Source: Deltaproteobacteria bacterium RIFOXYA12_FULL_61_11 (lineage in GTDB: Bacteria > Bdellovibrionota_F > JAHFAK01 > YA12-FULL-61-11). Taken from it: 14,408 nt of DNA. Both the position numbers and the translations under genes were made by a program. Under the pieces are notes generated by a model. It saw only the letters and a list, made by a program, of their open reading frames with translations, had not been told where the DNA came from and ran no database searches. The stretch is taken from NCBI GenBank assembly GCA_001799195.1, contig MGSU01000070.1, forward strand, positions 1,625 to 16,032, given 5' to 3'. Shown here piece after piece: positions 1 to 6,698 of this stretch. Every line of letters begins with the position of its first letter. The first letter of the stretch is position 1.

Positions 1-495
1 ATCCCGTGTAGCATTCCGTATATAGTAGGTCGCGGTGGTCGGTACATAATCGAGCGGGTTGAAGTTCTTGAAGGCGGTATCGGCTCCACCTCCCAGGGCA
101 CTGAAGATCTGCAGGTTGTTCTTGCCGGTCTGCCGCTGGAAACGGGCGGGATCGAAGTCGAACAGATCGTGGTAGGTCTGCTTGTCCAGACCGCCGGGCA
201 GGGCTTGGAACCGCACCGTCTGGGCAAGGTCCTGGGTGAGGATGGAGGAGTCCTCGCTCCAGGCGAAATCGCCCTCGGAGGTCGGCCGGTTAGGAGCGAA
301 GTAGTCGTCGTACGCCTGCATGATGTCGACGTAGGAATTTTGGAAGGTCGCGGTGTTGCAATTGTAGGTAATGGCGTCGCCGACCGCGTACTTGAAGTCG
401 TAACCGGTGTCTTCGCCCTCTCCGCACCCGAGGGTGAGGACCAGGAGGGCGAGGTATCGTAGGACCGAGGCTCTGTACTCTACTCGACCGTTCAT
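1..495 (-). CDS. Putative lipoprotein, N-terminal part (runs off window)
   Basis: An open frame of 165 codons reads on the minus strand from ATG at 495 to the window edge without a stop, so the C-terminus is missing. The N-terminus has a short charged stretch (MNGRVEYRASVLRY), a hydrophobic core (LALLVLTLG) and Cys24. This looks like a type II signal peptide with a non-canonical lipobox (LTLGC, Thr at -3). The mature part begins with acidic residues (GEGEDTG) and is rich in aromatic and acidic residues. It contains a second Cys (about residue 46) and a patch reading SYVDIMQAYDDYF. I do not recognise a family. No strong Shine-Dalgarno lies before the ATG; an in-frame TTG lies six codons upstream. 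It is divergent from the signalling operon and shares the 496-665 intergenic region with it. Envelope location is inferred from the signal peptide only. Confidence 0.72.
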   Translation of the reverse strand, partial: MNGRVEYRASVLRYLALLVLTLGCGEGEDTGYDFKYAVGDAITYNCNTATFQNSYVDIMQAYDDYFAPNRPTSEGDFAWSEDSSILTQDLAQTVRFQALPGGLDKQTYHDLFDFDPARFQRQTGKNNLQIFSALGGGADTAFKNFNPLDYVPTTATYYIRNATRD

Positions 496-557
496 GGTGT
501 GAATGTAGCGCAACGGTGACGGATACGCCAGAGTGGACTCGATTCCAGGGACCTCGA

Positions 558-586
558 TTGACCCCAACCCAGGGTTGCATTACACT
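558..586 (+). promoter_or_regulatory. Sigma70-type promoter of the REC-PAS/HDOD operon
   Basis: The -35 box TTGACC (558-563, 5 of 6 to consensus) and the -10 box TACACT (581-586, 4 of 6) are separated by exactly 17 bases. The predicted start near 593 leaves a leader of about 70 bases before the ATG at 666. Assignment is by consensus matching only. Confidence 0.5.
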
Positions 587-601
587 ACCCCAACCTTTGG
601 G
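561..601 (+). repeat. Operator-like direct and inverted repeats over the promoter
   Basis: The nine bases ACCCCAACC occur twice, at 561-569 and 587-595, with starts 26 bases apart. Each copy is half of an inverted repeat: CAACCC-A-GGGTTG at 565-577, and CCCAA-CCT-TTGGG at 589-601. The first lies entirely in the spacer between the -35 and -10 boxes, and the second spans the predicted start point. This is where repressor sites commonly sit. The binding protein is unknown. Confidence 0.42.
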
Positions 602-665
602 ACTGTGCCGGCCTCGACCGGCCTCGTGCCTCACGATCATCGATCGCTTCGCGGAGACTACTGCC

Positions 666-2120
666 ATGCCCAGTACCTCGGTTCTCCTAGTCGAGGACGA
701 AACGATCATCGCCATGGAACTCGAGCAGACCCTCCAAGACCTGGGACATCTCGTGGTCGCTCGCGTCACCACCGGAGAAGCCGCCATCGAAGCCGCTGCG
801 CGCCACAACCCCGAGCTCGTCCTCATGGACATCAGGCTCGCCGGTCGCCTCAGCGGGGTCGAGGCCGCGGCCGTGATCCTCTCGCGCCGTCGACTGCCGC
901 TCATATTCCTCACCGCCTACTCCGACGATCTCTCCCTCCAATCGGCGAAAAACCTCGACGCCTGCGGCTTCCTGCTCAAACCGGTCAACCACAGCGAACT
1001 CCACGTCAGCATCGAGATCGCCCTGCACAAGTTCGCCGCGGAAAAAGCCCTCCTGGACCAACAAGAATGGCTCACCGAGACCCTTCGCAGCCTGACCGAA
1101 GGGGTGATTTGCACCGACCGCAAGGGGGCGACGACCCTGATCAATGCCCGCGCCGAAGCCTTGACCGGACGAAGGGCCTCCGAGGCGACCGGACGAGACG
1201 CAGCCGAGCTCTTCCCGATCGTGCGTTTCCTCCCGAGCGCTAACTCCGGTCATCCCGTCTTACAGGCCCTCGAGACCGGGAAGCCCGTCTTCGACAACCC
1301 GCTCTCCCTGGTCCCGACAGGACCAAAACCCCTGCCGCTGAAGAGCACGGCCGCGCCGGTCCTCTCGGCGGGTGGAGACCTCCTGGGCGCGGTCTGGACC
1401 CTCGAGGACCTCAGCGCCGAGTACGCCGCCGATCGTCGTCTCCAGCTCAACCGCTCGAATGACCTCTGCCAACGCAGCACCCAATTGCTGCGCAATCTCG
1501 AGGTCCTGCAGAGCGAATTATTGGGGCCGCTCAACGAGGATCAGGTCATGGTCCTGGACATGCTCAGGGACGATACCGGGACCCTGCACCTCGACGCCGA
1601 CCGGCTTCGCCTCTGTCTCCAACTCGAAGAAGAAGGAGAGCTGCTTGCCCTCCCGCAGGACGTTCCCCGGGTCCTTTCCGGCGTTGCCGCCTCCCTGCGC
1701 CCTTTGCTCGGCCACAAGCAACTCGTCCCACGCCTGGCGTTGCCCACGGGCCCCGGTCCCTTCATCGAGGTCAACGAAGACCTGCTCTTCCACCTCTTGA
1801 CCAGCCTGACCGAAGGCTTGATCGAACAAGCGACTCCCGGTACCACTTTCGACCTGGCCTGCACGGCCGACCTCGAGAAGGTAACCATCTCCCTCGAGGT
1901 CACTACTGCCAACGACACCCGAAAGCTCCACGACCAATTCAACTCGTCGGCCACACTGCCCCTCCCGAACCTCCAAGAGCACGAGCTCCCGAGCGGCGAC
2001 CATTTCGCGCTTGCCCGGCATTTCGGTACGTATCTGGATCTCCTCCCGAGGCTGGAGACCACCGGACCAAATACCTTGGCAGCGATCGTGGAACTCCCAA
2101 GACTGAGCGCGAGCCGTTGA
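666..2120 (+). CDS. Response regulator: REC-PAS with degenerate kinase tail
   Basis: 484 residues. The ATG at 666 is preferred over upstream in-frame starts because GGAG sits nine bases before it and the receiver begins right there (VLLVEDE). Residues 5-120 are a receiver domain with acidic Glu10/Asp11, phospho-acceptor Asp55 (LVLMDIRLAG), Thr83 and Lys105, so it should be phosphorylatable. Residues about 135-255 are a PAS domain (SLTEGVICTDRKG, then INARAEALTGR). Residues about 260-484 align in layout with a histidine kinase: a helix like the second DHp helix (LNEDQVMVLDMLRDD), then an HATPase-like region. The phospho-accepting His is not recognisable, and the N box reads LLTSLTEGL without its Asn. 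I infer a catalytically dead kinase module used for signal transfer or dimerisation. The gene is translationally coupled to the HDOD gene downstream and probably receives phosphate from another kinase, possibly the one at 3938-5050. Confidence 0.85.
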   Translation: MPSTSVLLVEDETIIAMELEQTLQDLGHLVVARVTTGEAAIEAAARHNPELVLMDIRLAGRLSGVEAAAVILSRRRLPLIFLTAYSDDLSLQSAKNLDACGFLLKPVNHSELHVSIEIALHKFAAEKALLDQQEWLTETLRSLTEGVICTDRKGATTLINARAEALTGRRASEATGRDAAELFPIVRFLPSANSGHPVLQALETGKPVFDNPLSLVPTGPKPLPLKSTAAPVLSAGGDLLGAVWTLEDLSAEYAADRRLQLNRSNDLCQRSTQLLRNLEVLQSELLGPLNEDQVMVLDMLRDDTGTLHLDADRLRLCLQLEEEGELLALPQDVPRVLSGVAASLRPLLGHKQLVPRLALPTGPGPFIEVNEDLLFHLLTSLTEGLIEQATPGTTFDLACTADLEKVTISLEVTTANDTRKLHDQFNSSATLPLPNLQEHELPSGDHFALARHFGTYLDLLPRLETTGPNTLAAIVELPRLSASR

Positions 2121-3883
2121 TGGTCAGCAAACTTCTCTTCTTCTCCAGCCACCAGCGCGACCGGGAACTCTACTCCCGACTCTTGCGCAGCATCGGTCTC
2201 CTGGTGGTGACGGTGGACCGCGGGGACGAGGTCCTCGAGTTGGTCGAGCAACAGCAACCCGCGGTAATCGTTGTCGACCATCTCCCCGAGGTACTCGACG
2301 GCCTGGAACTCGCCAGACAACTGCGTCGGCATCCCCGCCACGCGAAACTCCCGATTTTGCTGCTCACCGCGGAGCTCGGTCCCGACCTCTTACTCGACGC
2401 CACGCAACTCAAGGTCAACGAGGTGGTCCTCAAGGACCATCGCAACTTGATGCTCTTCCTGGAGAAGCTCACCAAGTACTTCGAGCTGTCCCAGACCGTT
2501 CTCGACAAACTGGCCAAACTCAAGGATCGTCCCCGGGAGCTGCCGACCGCGCTCAGGCCTGACACTCCCTCCCCCGGACCTGCCGCCGAACCTGCCGACC
2601 AGAACAGAGGCAGCCAACTGCTGCGCAGACTCGATACGCTGCCCTCCCTGCGGGCGATCCCCGCGGTGGTCATGGAGATCATCCGCCTCACCTCGGCCAG
2701 CGAAGAGACCCAACTCAAACGCCTGATGAGTTACATCGAGCGGGACCCGGCCGTGGCCGCGCGTGTGATCCACTTGGCCAACAGCGTCCACTTCACGACC
2801 TCGGGCAAGACCGACAACCTGCACAAAGCGGTTGTAGCCCTCGGGTTCGAGAGGATCAAAGAGGTCACCCTGACCCTGTCCCTGCTCGAGAGCTTCCGCC
2901 TGCGCGACGACAACTCCTCTTTCTCCCGCCTCCAGTTCTGGCGGCACAGCCTGTCCACGGCTCTCTTCGCCAAACTCCTCGCGCGGGCCGTCGGTCTCGG
3001 CGAGCACGAGGACCGGCTCTTTCTCTGTGGTCTCCTGCACGACCTCGGTGTGCTGATCCTCAGGGAAGAACTCGGCCAGGACTACGGTCCGGTCTTCGCG
3101 CGCCTCTCCGAACTCCCGCTCGACCAGCTCGAACGCGAGTACTTCGGTCTGGACCACCTTGAGGTCGGAGCGTACCTGCTGCGACGTTGGTCCTTCGACG
3201 ACACGGTGCTCGACCTCGTCGCCAATCATCATCCCCGGCCCAGAACGTTGCGGCTTGCTCCGGAACTGGAAGCCCAGCTCGCAGTGCTGGTTGCGGCCGA
3301 CACCCTCTCCGGCCTCTTCCGCTTCGGTTTTACCTGTCAACAGCCGCTGCAACGGGCCACCTTGGACCTCGTCGGACGCTGCGAAGTCCCGGAGAAGACC
3401 CTGGTGACCGCTGCAGCGGGTATTCGCCGGCATCTCGACGAGCTGCAGACCGCATTCTTCCACGATCCCCCAGAACCCTACTCCGTGGCCCAACCTCTCG
3501 AGGGTCGTAGGATCCTTCTGGTCACCAGCAATCCCAAGCGCTTGAATACCATCTCGCTCTTCCTGCGCAACCTCGGTGCCATCGTCGACCGCACGGCCAC
3601 GGCCGAGAGTATCGCCGCCGCGGATTTCGGGGGTTGGGACTTGATCGCCTTCGAGGCCTTCCAGCCCGAGCGTTTCCGTCTCGATCTGATGTACGTCGAG
3701 ATGCTCGACCTCAAAAAGGTCTTGGACAAGGACAAGGTCCTCTTCCTGGTTCCCAGAGACACACTCGAACGCACGCGAACGCTCTTGCAGGAAATCAAGG
3801 TCAGGATCGCCCCCTTCCCCCTCCTCCCCCAGGACCTGGTCAAAGAACTGCGACGCCGGCCGCCAGTCTCCAAGGCCTCGTGA
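2120..3883 (+). CDS. HDOD-domain signalling protein with receiver-like ends
   Basis: 587 residues. The ATG at 2120 shares its A with the TGA of the upstream gene (TGATG); there is no separate Shine-Dalgarno, so translational coupling is likely. An in-frame TTG one codon earlier is the alternative start. Residues 3-125 are receiver-like (VVDHLPEVLDG with Asp53, LLTAE with Thr83, Lys105), but the usual acidic pair after strand 1 is replaced by FFSSHQRD. Residues about 165-375 are an HDOD domain (LPSLRAIPAVVMEI; IERDPAVAARVIHLANS; LHKAVVALGFERIKEVTL). His276, His307-Asp308 and His370-His371 are retained, but the HD motif reads HDLGV rather than HDLGK. Residues about 462-580 form a second receiver-like fold (RRILLVTSNPKRL) with no phospho-acceptor Asp (LIAFEAFQPE). 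HDOD proteins commonly act as non-enzymatic signalling scaffolds. A phosphodiesterase role cannot be excluded but is less likely. Confidence 0.85.
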   Translation: MVSKLLFFSSHQRDRELYSRLLRSIGLLVVTVDRGDEVLELVEQQQPAVIVVDHLPEVLDGLELARQLRRHPRHAKLPILLLTAELGPDLLLDATQLKVNEVVLKDHRNLMLFLEKLTKYFELSQTVLDKLAKLKDRPRELPTALRPDTPSPGPAAEPADQNRGSQLLRRLDTLPSLRAIPAVVMEIIRLTSASEETQLKRLMSYIERDPAVAARVIHLANSVHFTTSGKTDNLHKAVVALGFERIKEVTLTLSLLESFRLRDDNSSFSRLQFWRHSLSTALFAKLLARAVGLGEHEDRLFLCGLLHDLGVLILREELGQDYGPVFARLSELPLDQLEREYFGLDHLEVGAYLLRRWSFDDTVLDLVANHHPRPRTLRLAPELEAQLAVLVAADTLSGLFRFGFTCQQPLQRATLDLVGRCEVPEKTLVTAAAGIRRHLDELQTAFFHDPPEPYSVAQPLEGRRILLVTSNPKRLNTISLFLRNLGAIVDRTATAESIAAADFGGWDLIAFEAFQPERFRLDLMYVEMLDLKKVLDKDKVLFLVPRDTLERTRTLLQEIKVRIAPFPLLPQDLVKELRRRPPVSKAS

Positions 3884-3921
3884 CTTCCGGCCCACCGGCG
3901 GAGCCGAGCGGGAGCATTTGG

Positions 3922-3936
3922 CACGGCCCGGCCGTG
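3922..3936. repeat. GC palindrome between convergent genes
   Basis: CACGGCC (3922-3928), one base, then GGCCGTG (3930-3936) form a perfect palindrome in the 54-base gap between the convergent HDOD and kinase genes. It could fold as a five-base stem with a five-base loop in either transcript. No T tract follows on either side, so a role as intrinsic terminator is doubtful. Confidence 0.3.
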
Positions 3937-3937
3937 G

Positions 3938-5050
3938 TCAATACTTGCTCTTCGGCCTGAAACGGACCACCGTGAGCGTACTGGTTTCCGTCGGGTGCTC
4001 GGTGGTCAGCGTACCCCCGAGCTGAGAGACGAGATTCTCCACGATGCGCAGCCCCAGGCCCTGTCTTTTTTGAGGGGGAGCTTCCGGCAGCCTCGGCCTG
4101 CTCAGGTCGAGGATCCTCACCATGACTTCGCCCTCGTGTACCACCGTGCTCACTTCGATCACGCCTTGCCGCTCGGTGCTGGCGCTATGTTTGATGCTGT
4201 TGGTGATCAATTCGTTGAGGATCAGACCACAGGGGACCGCATCGTCCAGACTGAGCAGGAGCTGCTGCTCCGGTTCGCGCAACAGGAGGGGGGTGCCGCG
4301 GGCCGTAAGGCTTGCCGCGAGGTGGGCCACCAGATTGCGCAGATAACCGGAGAGGTTGACGCGGGTGAGGTCCCCGGAGCTGTAGAGCATCTCGTGGACA
4401 AGGCTCATGGCCTTGACCCGGTTGGCACCGTCGAGCAGCTTGCCCACCACCCTCGGGTCGTCTTCCTCTCGGGCCTGGAGCGAGAATAGGGCGGAGACGA
4501 TGGCCAGGTTGTTTTTGACGCGGTGGTGTACTTCTTTGAACAGGATCTCCTTCTCGGCCAGAGAGGCCTGCAAACGCAGTTCTACCTGCTTCTGCGCGGT
4601 GATGTCGCGCACCGTGGCCTGGAGGAAGGGGTGACCCGCGAGCTCCATGCGGTTCAAGAGGACGGTCGCGGGGAAGGCTTCGCCCTGGTAGCGGCAATGG
4701 GTCCACTCGAAGAAGTTCGAGCCATGCTCCATGGCGATCCCGATCACTTCCGCGGCCTTCTCGCCGGAAGGCCTGCCGTCGGCTTGGACCTCGGGCGAGA
4801 GATCCCAGGGGCCCAGGGTGGTAAAATCGCAGCCCTCGGGAATGGCGAAGACGGTTCGGGTGGCGGCATTGCAACTGGTAAACAGCCACGCTGGGGGTGC
4901 CAGGGTCATGAGCGCGTCGTGAGAATTCTCGAACAGGGTGCGGTAGCGTTCCTCACTGGTCCTGAGGTCGGCTTCGACTCGCTCGAGTTTGTCGCAAGCG
5001 ACCTCATCGGGGGAGGCGCCTGCAAGGGGAGCTGTATCGTGGTCCTTCAT
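3938..5050 (-). CDS. PAS-HisKA_2 family sensor histidine kinase
   Basis: 370 residues from the ATG at 5050, chosen because AGGAGGT lies six bases upstream; the open frame extends 27 codons further without support. Residues about 20-35 are a short charged helix leading into a PAS domain (about 33-150, starting SEERYRTLFENSHDAL and ending VRDITAQK). The HisKA_2 dimerisation domain follows (EILFKEVHHRVKNNLAIV; His175/His176, the one before RVKNN being the usual phospho-acceptor). A HATPase domain comes next, with N box LILNELITNSIKHS (Asn279, Asn284) and G box GLGLRIVENL. The G1 motif, normally DxGxG, reads DLSRP, so ATP binding may be altered. There is no membrane segment, so it is a cytoplasmic kinase. 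It converges on the REC-PAS/HDOD operon, which makes that receiver a plausible partner, though this is inferred from position only. Confidence 0.88.
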   Translation of the reverse strand: MKDHDTAPLAGASPDEVACDKLERVEADLRTSEERYRTLFENSHDALMTLAPPAWLFTSCNAATRTVFAIPEGCDFTTLGPWDLSPEVQADGRPSGEKAAEVIGIAMEHGSNFFEWTHCRYQGEAFPATVLLNRMELAGHPFLQATVRDITAQKQVELRLQASLAEKEILFKEVHHRVKNNLAIVSALFSLQAREEDDPRVVGKLLDGANRVKAMSLVHEMLYSSGDLTRVNLSGYLRNLVAHLAASLTARGTPLLLREPEQQLLLSLDDAVPCGLILNELITNSIKHSASTERQGVIEVSTVVHEGEVMVRILDLSRPRLPEAPPQKRQGLGLRIVENLVSQLGGTLTTEHPTETSTLTVVRFRPKSKY

Positions 5051-5056
5051 CTTTCG

Positions 5057-5063
5057 ACCTCCT
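5057..5063 (-). promoter_or_regulatory. Ribosome binding site fixing the kinase start
   Basis: The minus strand reads AGGAGGT here, six bases before the ATG at 5050. It selects that start over the upstream in-frame ATG at 5131, which has no comparable site. Confidence 0.75.
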
Positions 5064-5131
5064 GGGCCTAGACCTCCGCTGCCCCGGTGAGGATGACCAG
5101 ACGCCGCTGGGTCTACCCACCAGAGTAGCAT

Positions 5132-5147
5132 GATCTCCCCCGAGATC
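5132..5147. repeat. Short inverted repeat upstream of the kinase gene
   Basis: GATCTC-CCCC-GAGATC is a perfect six-base stem with a four-base loop. It lies 82 bases upstream of the kinase start, in its probable leader or promoter. It could be an operator or an mRNA hairpin; no function can be assigned. Confidence 0.35.
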
Positions 5148-5372
5148 CGAGCCTTCCTCCATACTTGTCCGGAACCGGCCGCGCGTTAGCGCTCATACGC
5201 TCACGACCCCCCGCGCGAAATCGCACAGTTCCATGCAGCTTGGTACTCTAACTTATTGTTGTCTTGACATAAATATGAACTTCCCTTTCGGCTTCGGGTT
5301 TGCAGTGAAATGCGAAGGCAACGAGAACGATCGTAGGTGCGTTGCTGGGGTGCCATCGAGTGAGGGGGTCCG

Positions 5373-6683
5373 ATGCCGACACGGCGAGCATTACAGAGCG
5401 CCTTCCTGACCCTGCTCACTGCTTGTGCCGGAACGAGCGCACCGGACGGAGCCTCGACACGGTCCACCCTGACCCTCGAATTGAGCTTCCCCACCTCCCA
5501 CACCCCCTCGCAAGGCCATAAATACCTCGTCACGGCCAATCTGGTACGGGGGGAGCGAACTCTCGACACCTGTTCCGGCTCGGTCGTACCCGAGGCCGGG
5601 AAGTTGCGTTTGACCTGCACATTGCAGGGGTTGGGCAATGCCGAGGGTTTCGACCTGGAGGTCACGACCCAGGATGGCACCGTTCTCGGCGGTGCAACCC
5701 CGAAGCTGCCGGCCGGTCCGACCAACTCCCCCGTACGAGCCACCCTCGATCCTGACCAGCGCCTGCATCGGTCCGCGACGATCACCTTCGTCCTGGAACA
5801 ACAGCTCGGCCAAGCCGTCGCCGAGCTCCTCGCCTCTATGCCATCCTGTGAGCATGAACTCTCCCTCCTCGATCCCCGAGGATTTTCTCACGTCCGCACC
5901 AGGCTCCAGTACGACCGGGGCCGGCACCGCCTCTTCGGCCAGACCCCGGCGCTGGTGCGGACGTCCCTCGGCGACGAAGTCCTCGCCCGGCTCGAGACCC
6001 GCTGTGGAGCTCAGCTCGTCTTCTCCGCTGAACATCACCTCGCGCTCGGATCCAAGGCGGAACGCCAGCTCCCTCACCTCACCCTCGTGCCCATGAGAAC
6101 GATGCTCGGATTCGAGGTCTCCCTGGGAACAGCAACCTTGCTCGATCTGGCCCTGACACTTCCACCTGCCGACCGTCAACTCCTGCAAGACGCCGGCGCA
6201 ACCGCTCTCCGCCTGTCCGGCACGGGCTGTGAAGAGCCGGCCACGCTGCCCCTGAGCTCGAACAACGATCTCACCTTTTCCCTCACCTGTGCCGCCCCCG
6301 AAGCAGCCCTTCTCACGCTGGAAATCCTCGATAGCAACGCCCAGTCGTTCTCTCGTTCCGAAGCCACGAGCGCCTCCGAGAATACCTTCTCGCTCTTCCT
6401 CGGCCTTCGCGGCAACGGTCTGCTCGCCCTCTCCGGGCAACTCGCCTGCACGATCGTCGAAGCCTCCACCAACACCCCCCTGATCGCAACCGTGACCGCC
6501 AGCAACGAGACGGGCGTCTTCGTCGGTCAGAGCGACGAGCACGGCTATCTGCTCCTCGACCTCGTCCCAGGCCGGTACGACCTTGTCGTCGAACACCCCG
6601 GCAGCCTCCCACTCCTGCTCGAGGTCGACCTCGGAGCCGGGGAACTCCTCCCTCTGGTCCTGCGCCTCGAACCAGAAGCTTGA
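5373..6683 (+). CDS. Lipoprotein with three beta repeats and carboxypeptidase-regulatory-like domain
   Basis: 436 residues; GAGGGGG precedes the ATG. The N-terminus is a lipoprotein signal peptide with lipobox LTAC, giving lipidated Cys18. The mature protein appears to hold three beta-rich segments of about 100-110 residues (about 30-127, 132-240 and 245-345). Each has one Cys pair (67/82, 159/211, 286/306), suggesting one disulfide per segment. Residues about 350-436 resemble a carboxypeptidase regulatory-like or PEGA beta-sandwich (PLIATVTASN, DEHGYLLLDLVPGRYDLVVE). There is no catalytic motif. It lies 15 bases upstream of a second lipoprotein of the same plan, so the two are probably cotranscribed and arose by duplication. 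A surface or periplasmic structural or binding role is inferred; the specific function is unknown. Confidence 0.8.
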   Translation: MPTRRALQSAFLTLLTACAGTSAPDGASTRSTLTLELSFPTSHTPSQGHKYLVTANLVRGERTLDTCSGSVVPEAGKLRLTCTLQGLGNAEGFDLEVTTQDGTVLGGATPKLPAGPTNSPVRATLDPDQRLHRSATITFVLEQQLGQAVAELLASMPSCEHELSLLDPRGFSHVRTRLQYDRGRHRLFGQTPALVRTSLGDEVLARLETRCGAQLVFSAEHHLALGSKAERQLPHLTLVPMRTMLGFEVSLGTATLLDLALTLPPADRQLLQDAGATALRLSGTGCEEPATLPLSSNNDLTFSLTCAAPEAALLTLEILDSNAQSFSRSEATSASENTFSLFLGLRGNGLLALSGQLACTIVEASTNTPLIATVTASNETGVFVGQSDEHGYLLLDLVPGRYDLVVEHPGSLPLLLEVDLGAGELLPLVLRLEPEA

Positions 6684-6698
6684 ACCAAGGAGTAGACC

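Larger units (their letters stand above)
5051..5372. other. Divergent intergenic region with AT-rich island
   Basis: These 322 bases separate the minus-strand kinase from the plus-strand lipoprotein and should carry promoters for both. They hold the kinase ribosome binding site, the inverted repeat at 5132-5147 and an AT-rich stretch around 5240-5290. A perfect -35 hexamer TTGACA lies at 5264-5269, but no acceptable -10 box sits 16-18 bases downstream. TATGAA at 5274-5279 is -10-like but lacks a matching -35. GAGGGGG (5362-5368) is the ribosome binding site for the ATG at 5373. I see no convincing gene here. Confidence 0.45.

Noticed and set aside
575-603. TTGCAT as an alternative -35 box
   Set aside because: No -10-like sequence lies 16-18 bases downstream; TTGACC at 558 pairs properly with TACACT.
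2390-3895. Long open frame (about 500 codons) on the minus strand opposite the HDOD gene
   Set aside because: It is antisense to a gene with clear receiver and HDOD motifs, and its translation is compositionally odd (rich in Glu, Gly and Gln) with no motif. Such frames are common in GC-rich DNA.
3919-3936. TTGGCACGG, resembling the -24 part of a sigma54 promoter
   Set aside because: The -12 GC element is not at the right spacing, and the site lies between convergent genes where no promoter is needed.
5391-6596. 400-codon open frame on the minus strand opposite the first lipoprotein
   Set aside because: No domain, no ribosome site and biased composition; the plus-strand frame has a lipobox, a ribosome site and a recognisable C-terminal domain.
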